Shown here piece by piece: positions 12,365 to 23,600 of a stretch of 64,000 nt of DNA (the stretch's first letter is position 1; each line of letters opens with the position of its first letter). The notes under the pieces were generated by a model, which searched no databases, was not told the origin of the DNA, and worked only from the letters and a program-made list of their open reading frames with translations. This DNA is from Lethocerus indicus. Its lineage: Eukaryota > Arthropoda > Insecta > Hemiptera > Belostomatidae. Position numbers and translations under genes: made by a program. The stretch spans positions 26,492,246-26,556,245 of the forward strand of contig JACDQD010000006.1 of NCBI GenBank assembly GCA_019843655.1. Reading direction: 5' to 3'.

Positions 12365-14161
12365 CATCAAAACTTCTCTTTTTAAATTGGCAGTTTGAAT
12401 TCAATCACAAATGGATTAATCGGATTAAATAAATAATTTGTTTTTTCCCTTCTCTTTCGGCTGTTTGAAATAAAGGTTTTTTTTCCGGTAGCCAATTTAT
12501 CTGTTCGAATGGTCGGCTAACTGATAGCGAACCCATTTTTTGTTGTTGTTGGAATCAATTCACGCCGCTAAAAACTCATTCTGTTCCTGAAACTGAAGTG
12601 CATTCGGGCAATTACGTGCTTCCAATAAAAATCTCAGAAAAAAAAATTATATTTTGTAATAATGGCTTATCCCAATGTTGACATTAGTAAAACGATAAGA
12701 CTAAAATTATCTTGGTTCTCCTGACAAATCATGGCTTTTGGTCTACACGCTAATGGGCTAAAATTATTCAAAAACTATCAAAAGCTTTTTGTAAATCAGT
12801 TGTGGGGGAAAGGCCAAGGTCCAGAACACGTATCTTCACATCAAATTATGGGTAGCAAACATCCTGTCCGCACTGCAAGGGGACAGTAATTTATAGGGTC
12901 AATAGTATAAGGGGAACTCTATTTATAGGTTGTTTTCTTCCCCCTTTTGTTATTTTATATATAAAAATAAGAAACCCTAGAAGGATTTTTGAATGCCCTG
13001 CTTGGCATTTGGTAGAGCTTAAGACGTATTGGGGTGGAGTCGTTTTTGGAGATTAGATTCCGAAAACAAAATTTATGATGAAGTCGATACACATGTTTAA
13101 TGTATTGTTTTTTATATTCAATTCCACGTCACAATGTTATACCCCGAATATCCCTACGATTTGAGAAGAAAAGTTACAATGCGAATGAAACAATTTCGGT
13201 ACATGAATAATTACGATAATGGAAATATTCTACGGAATTTGTCCACTGAAAATAGGTTTAATTGGTAACAGCCAAGGTTTACTGAAAAATTTCTTTTTAC
13301 AGGTTCTGTCATTTCAGAGAAATTCATAAACCTAATAGCGGTTTTAATGATATTGCTTTAGCGTCATGTCTTAATAATACTCGGCAAATTGGTCGGGGGA
13401 ATAAAAGAGCGGGGATAATTTGTCAGACGGAATTTTTGGAACGCCCTCGGTAAACGCATTTTCCGAATTTCCCCGACCACCTTCAATTAACGCGAGTGCT
13501 TGAGACTGGCAAGTATGAAAAACGGAGACATTTCCCCGTTTCGCCTTTTTAAAAGTAAAAACTAACCGAGCGGGGCCGAATTTCACCGGGTAATAAGCTG
13601 AAAGCGAACCGGAATCGGGCCCAACAAGCTCATATTAAATTATTTTTCAAATTGTTTTTTTAATTCGGTACACGAAAGGAATGTTTAACCGCCCGACGAA
13701 CTGTTGGCGAATACCCACGCCCCGAGAAAATTCAATCCCAAATAAATTGGACAATCGAAAGCTAATTGGATATTTAAACTAAACGTTACACTGCCGCCGT
13801 AAATTGAACTATTATCCAGTTTGAAATACTACGCTGTCCCGGCCTGATATTTTTCCAATTAGCCGAAGTGTTGAATTAGTTCAAATCGCCTCGCGAAAGT
13901 TTTTTTTAACGGTTTTCAATTTGACCGAAATAAATGGCCTCCCCAACTATCATCACCGCGTCGGGCATTGAATTCTAAATGGATGTTTAAAGGTCGCCAT
14001 CTGGCTATTATTTATTTTCCATTCTGTACTCGTCCCATCAGCAAATATTTGCGACGTTAAAAATTCACCAGAACGCATTGGAATTGTTATTTTCGGCATT
14101 GTTGGGAAGATTTTCGCTCCTATGACTATCGCCATTATGTAAAGGGTATCAATTGTGTACA
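12365..14161. other. No gene seen
   Basis: AT-rich DNA with a GC-richer part at about 13380-13620. No recognisable coding or RNA gene, and no repeat shared with the rest of the window. Confidence 0.45.
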
Positions 14162-14376
14162 CGTGGAATCACTCAAAAGAATCGACTTAAACCGATAATT
14201 TGGACTTTTAAGACATTAAAACATCAAAATTGACCTTAAGTAACAAACTCAAAATATAGAAAACGATACTTAAACCGACATTGACATACGGTATAGAGCT
14301 ATGGGGTTCCACCAAAACATCCGAAACCGCTCGCATCCAGAGATTTCAATCAAAAGTCCTTCGTACCATCCTTAAT
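14162..14376 (+). mobile_element. Jockey-like retrotransposon fragment J2
   Basis: Homologous to the same C-terminal RT-ORF region as J1: ACTCAAAAGAATCGACTTAA at the left, then sequence coding for TYGIELWGSTK and RFQSKVLRTILN. It stops abruptly after CATCCTTAATGG, where a minisatellite begins, so 3' UTR and tail are missing. Relative to sister copies it has lost about ten bases near 14171 and carries several substitutions, so it is old. Confidence 0.8.
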
Positions 14377-14840
14377 GGCCAAAAATGCGGTAACCACATT
14401 TTTGGGCCAATTTTGTGACTAAATAGCGAATTTTTGGCCCAATTGTGCGTCTAAAAATGCCATTTTTGGACCTAAACACCGCATTTTTGGGCCGATTTTG
14501 CACCTAAAAACCGCTTTTTTGGGCCAATTTTACGCCTAAAAACTGCATTTTCGGCCCAATTTTGCGTCTAAAAATACTGTTTTTGGGCCAAAAAACCGCA
14601 TTTTCGGGTAAATTTTGCGTCTAAGTATGCCATTTTGGGGGCTAAGAACCGCATTTTTTGGTCTAAAAACTGCATTTTTGGGCCTAAAAACCCCATTTTT
14701 GATCCAATTTTGCGCCTAAATACCGTATTTTTGTGCCGATTTTGTGCCTGAGAACAGCATTTTTGGCGGTGTTTAGGTCCAAAAATGCCGTTTGTAGGCT
14801 CAAAATCGGCCCAAAAATGCAGTTTTTAATGCCAAAAAAA
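14374..14840. repeat. Minisatellite with alternating 32-bp and 21-bp units
   Basis: About 14 degenerate units. The long unit is roughly AAAAACCGCATTTTTGGGCC followed by AATTTTGCGCCT (32 bp). The short unit lacks the second part (about 21 bp, for example AAAAACTGCATTTTTGGGCC plus T). Units switch between the two lengths without a fixed order. At both edges (about 14377-14390 and 14770-14835) units appear in inverted orientation (CCAAAAATGC...). The open frame crossing it on the minus strand is a product of the repeat. Confidence 0.85.
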
Positions 14841-14878
14841 CATGGTGCGCCCAGAAATTGGTCCGGCAGTTTCAGCAA

Positions 14879-14965
14879 TTAGAGAGACACCGTACCGACT
14901 GAGAGAGAAAGAGAGATATGGTGAGAGAGTGAGTGGGAGAGGGCGAGAAAGAGCGATAGAACGTG
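14879..14965. repeat. GAGA-rich purine tract
   Basis: A run of imperfect GA repeats (GAGAGAGAAAGAGAGA, GTGAGAGAGTGAGTGGGAGA, GAAAGAGCGAT). It could be simple sequence or GAGA-factor-type binding DNA; nothing else supports a regulatory role. Confidence 0.6.
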
Positions 14966-15590
14966 CGGGTTAGAGTATATTCCGGAACAAATGGAACACG
15001 CTCCGGGCGGCATAAGTTTATATTAGGGCCCGAGAAGTGGGAAGTGGGCTCTCACAACATGGCCAATTAAAGCGTTAGAGCTGTACTTTAAATTAAGCCA
15101 ACAATTTGAGCCCCCTACCAGAATTCACGCTTTTTCGAATTGCGGACAAGTCCAGTGCCCAAGAAACACTGGAAAGCACGTTCAAATTTCGGAATAACTT
15201 CGATTACAAAACCTCACTATCACGATACTATTATAACGTTTATTACTGTGCAATTTAACAGGGGCAAAATTGTTAAGGTTTTTCCGTCTGATTCAAATTT
15301 TCCCACTCTAAAATAGAACAATTATAGTTATAAATTAAAGAAGCGTTTCTCAGTCGCCTTTCGAAATATTCCACAAATGCTAGGTCTATTCCAGTTAGCT
15401 GTTTCTTTTCACCCTTTGCTGGATTTTTCCGGTTGTAAATAATAATTTGTGGAAAGCCGGTGGCCAGAGACGATAAACTTCTAAAATTGGCTGGTCGGTC
15501 CACCAGAGCCGTGAAATATAACAAGCGGTTAGCGCTCATAATGATTATAACCTGGACACTGTGCAGAATATACTACCCCTGCAGAAATGA

Positions 15591-15592
<2 letters not shown>
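14966..15592. other. No gene seen
   Basis: Ordinary mixed DNA without recognisable coding, RNA or repeat content. Confidence 0.45.

Positions 15593-15642
<50 letters not shown>
15593..15642. repeat. AT dinucleotide microsatellite
   Basis: An uninterrupted AT tract of about 50 bases bounded by GAGG on the left and CCTCC on the right, so the tract sits between short complementary flanks (GGAT/ATCC). Confidence 0.95.
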
Positions 15643-15644
<2 letters not shown>

Positions 15645-17800
15645 TCCGGAGAAAATCTAAGCAGGTTCGGAGTACGATATCGAATTTACAGTTCTTAGTC
15701 ACATAAAATCATTAGTTTTGCTACCCCGTAGGGGTCAGGTCGACTGTTTTATTAATCGAAAATTTGTAGAATACATAAAATAAAACCTGCTGTTAAAACG
15801 TACTTAATAGAGTCAAGTTATTTATGGGTATTAAAAATATGTCGAACAAAACCAAAAAAAAATATAAAATTCTCATTTCTTTCCTTGAATATGCATAGAT
15901 AGAATTATTAATAACTCTGATATCTTCATGAACAAAAGTCCTATACACCTTTTAAGGTGAAACGGGAACGAAACTTTAGGGACCGGGGGGGATTTCATAA
16001 CTTCGCCTAAACGTCGTTTACGCCGAGGTTGTGATGAACGGCGCGAATAGAAATTTACTTTCGAAGGAATTGACTTACTTCACTTTAAACTTAAACGCCC
16101 TTGAATTTTGATTCTCGCCTCTGCGTTATCGTCCCCGGATTTTTTTGTGTTTTCAATCGGTCAACAGACTGAATCAAAACTGTTTAAGGTCATAAACAAT
16201 AACGTACTTAGGACTTCTAGACAGTTGTTTTTTATACAATTTTTCACTGAAAGTTGAACAATTGAAAATTTTAAATTCCTCGTTCCGTGGCGGGTACATT
16301 GTCCGACATGGAGGACAAAGGGCCGTATCTAAACGAGCCTAGCCGAGGGCCGAGTTCGGAGGGAAGATAGTATTAATGATCCGTAAAGGGGGACGTTGGG
16401 AGGTCCGACCATGTGATAGGCCCCTCCGGGGGGATGCTACACAGGGCTCCCTCACGGAGGGGAACAATGCGAGAGGAACTCGGTATTCAACTGCCGGGAA
16501 ATTATACAAAATAAACTTAACGGGCGTACAATTTAGACGGGCGGTATGCAAACGCGGCGCCGTTTCGCGTAATTGCTGCATACGGCGTATAAAACTCCTC
16601 CCCAACTAGTGCAACGAACAGCCTTCATTCTCAAAAAAAAAATGCGTGGAATAGCCCTCAACATTAATTAATCTTAACACTTTTATTACATAACTGGTTA
16701 TATTTTATTGTAATGTGAAGGCTTCATTTTATAATTGACTTCATATTTTATTTTTGACTGCATTGAGAACCCGTGTATAAGGATAATTTGTAGTTATAAT
16801 TCGTAGTCAAGGTTCGTATTTGATGCACAAATCTGAGCTTTCTTTATTTATGTATGCGTTATTCGTATGTATCGTATTACTGGCGATCACCAAATTCAAA
16901 ATGAGCAATTGGTCTCGCACGATGTATTGTATTTAATTATAATTCTGAAATTCGATCAGTTCTCAGTCCACTTATTTAACCCTCTGTGGGCCGAATTTAT
17001 ATTTTAAATCCAAAAAAATTGGGGAAACGAAAAATCAGTAATATATGCGAATGAAAAAAAAATTGATATTGGTATTCGTTGTTTTGACAACGTTATAGCA
17101 TTAAGATTTATGCGCCGTCTCACTAAAAAAGGTATAATTATTTGGTAAAATCTGGATAAATTGAAATGTTACCTGAAAGTTACACTGGACAATAGAGGGT
17201 TAAGAAAGTTTTAACGGGAGAAGGCTGTACCGAGGTCAGATAGAAAGGACACGAAGATACTCCAGATTTAGTTCTGTTATAGAGATATTTCCTCTATTTT
17301 CGGCCTGTCCCGGTCGCAGAGGGGGCGATAATATTGCCGTTCTCAGTCAAAAGCCTAAACGCGACACATCAAACAATGTTGCGTTTAATTCCAAAACCTC
17401 TTTTCTCTGGGGATCAGTTTCATTTGTGCAGAAGGGCCTGTCGACGGCGGCAGGTTTGACAACCTGATACGGGGGTATTATTCAAGTCTAAGTTGAATAA
17501 AGGCGGAGTTAAAAGCAAAATAATCCTCGGGGAGTTCCCAGTTTCTGACATTATACCGACGGATTTATCCCATACATTTTCGTATAATTAAGTACACGCA
17601 TTACTTATACTTAATCCCCCTGTACATTCACTGAAAATAAGTATTGTCTTCCTTAAATACTAGTTTTCTCCAGGCCATAAAGAGGACGAAAATTCATGAC
17701 GCGATACATAGATTTTTATTAGTTATAATTTGTAATTAAAGGAAAAAGTGGTTCGCCCCCGGGAACCTTTGATAATTCCACTATCAACACTTTAAAATGT
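15643..17800. other. No gene seen
   Basis: A GC-richer block lies at about 16300-16480. The rest is AT-rich. Opposed short open frames at 16340-16610 show no recognisable domain. Confidence 0.45.
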
Positions 17801-17972
17801 GGTAGGTTTTTGGTGTTTCTGTCTCCTCTCACTGGTTTGGTCTTTTGCTAGACCGGTTTCGGCTGCTCGCCATCTTCAGTAGCGTTGTTAATCACTGTTG
17901 GCACTTTGGATGTTTTTCGGGCATCCTCAGTGCACTGTCACCTATAATCGCCAGATTGATTTTCATAAATTA
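17801..17972 (+). mobile_element. F1 repeat, 5' half only
   Basis: Starts at the F1 5' boundary (GGTAGGTTTTTGGTG), continues with TCTCCTCTCACTGGTTTGG, the ribozyme-like segment and CGGGCATCCTCAGTGCACTG, then passes into CCAGATTGATTTTCATAAAT. That last piece also follows the arm in the copy at 42.03 kb, so it belongs to a variant centre of the family. No second arm or 3' tail is present. A 14-bp direct repeat (TTCATAAATTACTT) straddles the right edge. Confidence 0.75.
17847..17883 (-). ncRNA. Hammerhead-ribozyme-like motif in F1 (candidate)
   Basis: Same order and same core bases as the motif at 9073-9109: GCUA, CUGAAGA, GGC/GCC stem II, GAA, ACCGGU, C, UAGC, all intact on the minus strand. 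Confidence 0.5.
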
Positions 17973-19387
17973 CTTGGTGTTCATAAATTACTTTGAGCTT
18001 GTTTTCATAGATTACACAATAAAGCTTCGATCAGTGGTTATATAATTTTCTCTGCCCATTTTCGATGTACTCTTCGAATCTTTTTGTTATAATAATGCGT
18101 TCATTTTATATTAGTGAAAACAATACTTTTACCGCACTGGAACACGATGGGAATATTCTAGTCCCTAGATCCTAGGGCTTCATTAGAAAAGGGAATCCTG
18201 TAGAGCTACAGAATTCGAATTAGGGGTCACGTATATGGAAAAATTCCGGCTATCCAAAGTTATTACAGAGGAGCGAGTGAAAGCAGTGTCGGATTAATGG
18301 GACAACTGGGGAGTCATATTGAAGACCCGGGTAAAGTCTGAAGGCGAGATGAAAGCCGGGGGACTTGAGCACATTCAATAAGACTGGGGCGGGATTCGGG
18401 GCCAATATTTACTCGTGAAGTCGAGCGCCGCAGACGCTTCCGGGTGTTCCCCGGCACAAGAGGAGTCGACGTTTCCAATCCGCCGCAAACCGTCCTACAA
18501 CGGGTCCTGTTATATTTCATAATGTATCTGAAACCGGGAGATAATCGGAAGAACTGCAAGAAGTGAGATTCAGAGAGGATCCCAGAAGGAAATGGCAAAA
18601 ACAGCCTACAGAAGAGCTGGCTCGGGTGGTTTCCGAAGAGGGGAAAAATCCTGGAACAGCAGGGGTTCCGCTGTGATAATTCGAATTCTGGTCGTCGAAA
18701 CCTTCGTCCATTCATCAGAAACAATAATGGTAATATTGTAATTTCTTATGGTTTTTGTAGATTGGCTGCTTAACAGGCTACTATATATAAAACTGTTAAC
18801 TGGACGAAATATTACAACATTAATTATCCTGAGACTAGGTCCTTTCAATTTTCGTTTCTTACAAAATTAAAGAAAGTAAAATTAATAAAATCATTACTTC
18901 AATTCTGAAAGCGGTATCGGTCACGCCGAGATAATAATCAATGTTTTAAGAAAGAAAGAATACAGATAAAAAATCGAATGTTTATATGCGGCGTATTCGT
19001 GTTACTTTTTATTAAAATTAATAAAACAGGAAATGAAAAAGATTGTAAACCAACGCAGATTGTAATTCAGACCAATATGCGGCGTCCAATATAGCTTTGA
19101 CAACCAGTTTTTATGACAAGTATATGGCGAGCTTGTAAATATTTTACGGAGGTATATCAAGTGTAATATGCATTCAGTTCGAATTAACGCATTCACTTTT
19201 CATACGAATAATTTCAATAAAATAATTTCGTTTAATTAATAAATATCAAAGTCTAATAATTAGTGTAATTAGTAATATTAATTTTTAAAAATGTTGGTTT
19301 TTGATCCCACAAGCTATTAGTATTACTTTGATCACACTATCAATTTTACATTTCTATTTATGGACAATTATGAGATGCTTATTTAGA
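17973..19387. other. No gene seen
   Basis: A GC-richer block at 18300-18660 carries a 136-codon open frame on the minus strand and a shorter opposed one. Neither resembles a known protein. The rest is AT-rich. Confidence 0.45.
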
Positions 19388-19627
19388 ATACCCGTTTTGT
19401 GGTCCGCGAGGGTTAGACATACCGTAGATTTCGTGTGTTTCTGTCTCCTCTCGCTGATTTAGTCTTTTGCTAGACCGGTTTCGGTTATTCGCCACCTTCA
19501 GTAGCGGTGTTAGTCACTTTTGGCACTTTGGATGTTTTTTGGGCATCCTCACTGCACTGTCACTGTCACTTCTACTGTAAGGCGCTAATACTAAAATGTA
19601 AGCAGACCCTTTTTGCGGGCTAGTATT
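19388..19627 (-). mobile_element. F1 repeat carrying the 70-bp satellite (3' arm)
   Basis: The minus-strand 3' tail (ATACCCGTTTTGTGGTCCGC) and arm (TAGACCGGTTTCGG, CTTCAGTAGCGGTGTTAGTC, TTTTTTGGGCATCCTCACTG) are followed by the internal F1 segment TAAGGCGCTAATACTAAAAT and GCGGGCTAGTATTAAG. Where other copies continue into the second arm, this one runs straight into the tandem array. The hammerhead-like core here is mutated (A9 changed: CTGAAGG; loop II altered). Confidence 0.75.
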
Positions 19628-20345
19628 AAGTACGCCCAACGAACTTTAATTAAGTGCATTTCCGCACCACACTCAGGGGGCGCTAGTTTATCGGTGCATG
19701 TGTACCAAATGAACTTTAGTTAAGTACATTTCCGCACCACCCTCAAGGGGCGCTAGTTTATCGGTGCATGTGTACCAAATGAACTTTAGTTAAGTACATT
19801 TCCGCACCACCCTCAAGGGGCGCTAGTTTATCGGTGCATGTGTACCAAATGAACTTTAGTTAAGTACATTTCCGCACCACCCTCAGGGGGGCGCTAGTTT
19901 ATCGGTGCATGTGTACCAAATGAACTTTAGTTAAGTACATTTCCGCACCACCCTCAGGGGGCGCTAGTTTATCGGTGCATGTGTACCAAATGAACTTTAG
20001 TTAAGTACATTTCCGCACCACCCTCAGGGGGCGCTAGTTTATCGGTGCATGTGTACCAAATGAACTTTAGTTAAGTACATTTCCGCACCACCCTCAAGGG
20101 GCGCTAGTTTATCGGTGCATGTGTACCAAATGAACTTTAGTTAAGTACATTTCCGCACCACCCTCAGGGGGCGCTAGTTTATCGGTGCAAGTGTACCCAA
20201 CGAACTTTAGTTAAGTACATTTCCGCACCACCCTCAGGGGGCGCTAGTTTATCGCTGCAAGTGTACCAAATGAACTTTAGTTAAGTACATCTCCGCACCA
20301 TACTCAGGGGTGCGCTAGCTCACAACACGTTCGTTGAGCGTACTT
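19628..20345 (+). repeat. 70-bp tandem satellite array, ten units, capped by inverted 17-mers
   Basis: The landmark CCTCAGGGG/CCTCAAGGG recurs at 19671, 19741, 19811, 19881, 19952, 20022, 20092, 20162, 20232 and 20302: spacing is 70 bp, once 71 because of an extra G. The unit reads GAACTTTAGTTAAGTACATT, TCCGCACCACCCTCAGGGGG, CGCTAGTTTATCGGTGCATG, TGTACCAAAT. Interior units are almost identical; the outer ones differ more. The array is capped by AAGTACGCCCAACGAAC (19628-19644) and its near-perfect reverse complement (20329-20345). The unit is homologous, inverted, to internal segments of F1 copies at 42.77 and 56.13 kb. There are no spacers, so it is not a CRISPR array. Confidence 0.95.
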
Positions 20346-20578
20346 GCACCGATTAACTAGATTACTAAAAATAAACTTTTTTCAATAAATTTTTGGATCA
20401 ACAGAAAAACTTTTACGATCGTAAATACACAATAGCAGATAAGTCTCCTTTCATATATTTGGATGTCAGAACCTAATAGTTGTGACCGGTTGTTCGGATC
20501 AAATATATATTTGACTGATAATCTGATAACGACTTAAACCGATTGACAATATCCCTCCCAAACCAAATAAGAAAAACA

Positions 20579-20632
20579 AAAACGAACTTTAATTAAGTAC
20601 ATTTCTGCAACACACTCAGGGGGGTCGATATA
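20579..20632 (+). repeat. Isolated degenerate 70-bp satellite monomer
   Basis: AACGAACTTTAATTAAGTAC followed by ATTTCTGCAACACACTCAGG matches the array unit in the same orientation but stands about 235 bp beyond the array end. Its AACGAAC start matches the edge units rather than the homogenised interior. Confidence 0.75.
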
Positions 20633-20640
20633 TGTTGCAG

Positions 20641-23600
20641 TAAATAATTTAGAATAATTACAATTTGCGTAGTTAAAGCGAATCGAGAGGCATTTAATTG
20701 GATGAGACAAAGTCGTATAATACGAATAAGTCCGGGCTTTAAAACTTGGTCGGAAAGTTTCGGTGGCAGACGAAAGGTCAATTAAACTCTTTGTCGAGGC
20801 AATGTCCGTGTCCGGTTTGTCAAGTTTGAGGGCCGTTATTGTTTCGGCCCCCCATTTAGCATCCGCATAAAGGGACAAATATATTTTGATTTATGGAGAA
20901 GACGGACAATTGAGGACTTTGTTTATTGGCCCTGCCAGTTTCTGTTTGATCGCATGTTTAACCGACGGGCTTTTCGATACTTGATTCACTCACGCGGCAT
21001 TAACAAATGGTTGGATTCACGTGGACCATTTCCGGATAATATTTTCCAAATAATACGTAAGTCCGTTATTACACTGATGTCTTAATCCAGTACCTTTCGG
21101 TAGTTACTTGCAAGAATAAAGGATACCATTAATATTAATAAAATGGCATTGCAATGACAAAGAAATAAACGCAGATTTATGCCTCATGAAAAATGTTAAA
21201 TCTGCACATAATATGTAAGTCCGTCAATACGGTACCACGAATTTTTCCAGCAACATATAATTAATAATACAATTTCTTTATACTATAATCTCCGATTTAT
21301 TCGTTATGAAAAATGTTATTGAAAAACACAGGCTAGCAGAATAAAATATAGAAATAGGTTCCTTTATTTTGTTTTCAAATAAAAGCATCTCTAATACGGG
21401 ATATTGCACCTGGCGTTTTATAAACATCCGACGTATTATTGCAACGAAAGAAAACTAAAATGCAAAAATGGCCCATCAGAATATAATGAAACATTTTAAT
21501 AAAAACCGAAATATCAAAGATGCGGCAGAATTTTTATCTAACTGGTAATGTTGCTAGAATTCTTTCTTCCTTAGTCTCCAGACCAGGAGGTTTTCCTGGC
21601 ATAAACTATTATTCAGGTACAGGTTGCAGAAATGGGCATATATGAAATTTTAATTCCCTAATAGTATATTAAACCAAAAATGTGTTCCGCAATGAATATA
21701 ATGTCCAGAATTTAATGTCGTTAACTGATTAGTTATTTTACAGTAACGTTGAAAGTGTTCGTACACAATCTCACATCGCAACACTTGAGTCTCACGAAAC
21801 TATCAAGCCAGATAAGCCACTGAGCTTATCAGAGTTGATTCAACCCTAAGAAACCGGTTGCTGTGATCCCATAGACGCGATAAAGGGGAAACGGCTCTAT
21901 CTTGCGCCCATGACGTATGGGCTGTTTATCAGTTCTTTCCACACCCCATAACCTAGAGAGAATTCTCAAAAATCAATACCCCCTCCACCCCCTGTCCAAC
22001 CCCCCCCCCGGTTGAAAAGTATCACCCTTCAACCCTCCACCCCGATCGGAGAGAAGTTAGCGGACAATCAGATTATAGTAATAGAATCCTTTTAATTGCC
22101 CTATATTGGATCATGTTCAAAACCGGGCTCCGGATTTATTGGCCTGTATTAAATATAAGTGAATAGAAACGCCTCTCTACAGCCACCGGGAAGCCGATTG
22201 TATCTGTATCATTGAATTAAGATTTTAATACGATAATATGGCTCAACAATACGATGACAATATATGAAATAAGATCCAAACTTACTTAATGGAGTTATTA
22301 CTGTATATTATGTTGTTGCATAAATAATGCAGGTTTTGTGAGCGTTAGGTTTGAAATTCTATAACGAGAATCAAACTCAACTTTATTAATCGATATAAAA
22401 ACCGGTAGAATTGTTGATTATTTTTGCCAACGAGAAAAACGTTATTTATGGTAGCGTAGTTCGGGTCCTGGATGTGATTAAAACTTCGGAAATCGTAATG
22501 AGACGCTTCTTGATTGATGAAGATGGTGTCGCTCCAAGATGCTTAAATTTTTTTAAACCAACCCTCGTAGAAGTTCAAGTGAAGAAAATCCAGCATTATT
22601 TTTGCAACTGTCCAATAATATTTGCTTCACAGAACTCAATAAATTTGTGTTGAAGTGAAGTCGCGAGCATATAGGGGGTACCCACCCCCCAACCGGCTTT
22701 ATAATATAAGGTAAAAGCGCCGTATATAAAGAGGCGGACCGAAGGAAATGACACCCCGCCCTGATAGCCTTTTCTGACAAACATTCGGCCCATATTTCAC
22801 CCGGCAACTTACTTACTCCACTCATTCACGTTCACGCACACGCCTCATACATATTCCCGGAGGCCGAGAAACGATTTTCCGAATATTTTCACCCCCAACC
22901 GTTTGGAATTCCGCGTGAATTACTGTCGCATTTTTTCCGCCCCTTTGGCTCGCCCATTCGTGCGTTACTCCGTGTCGAATTTACAGAAAATAAAATATCA
23001 CGCTCCACTGACCAATATTCACGTCGAACAACAGTCTTAGGTTTATTATTACTAGTGACAATCGGGCTTGCATTATTAACAAATTAATATTGACTGTAAT
23101 TAGTATGATTAATCCTAATGCATTAATCCTACTTATCGCTCATGAAGACGAAGGTAATCACAGTTACTTCATTAAAATACATAGAGAAATAATTTTCTTC
23201 GTTATTTCACGCGATTCTTACTTGCTTTCGCAGGTTTGTGAGGGGTTTAGATCATTTTATTGTTGCTTTTACACATTTTTAAGTTCTTTCACATTTTCAT
23301 ATCGGTTCCTACCATTTACGTTACTATACCAATATTTTTGTGGTTTCATAGTTTTATAGTGATTTTGACCACGAACTGGTGATTTATATAAAAATCAGTA
23401 TGACACAATAAAAAATCAACGTTGTTTAATTTAATAAAAAAGGTTCTACCGGTAATGTAATTGACAGTTGATACTTTCCAAAGTGGCCATTATCGACGAT
23501 CACGAATTTTAATTCAGTTTTTATGTTTCGTAATTGTCGGACTCATTAACCCAATACACTAATGATGTAATTGTTTCCGTTTGAATAATTAATAGAGAGG

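Noticed and set aside
19628..20345. Regular repeats that might suggest a CRISPR array
   Set aside because: The 70-bp units are contiguous and near-identical along their whole length, with no unique spacers; the context is eukaryotic and the unit derives from F1.
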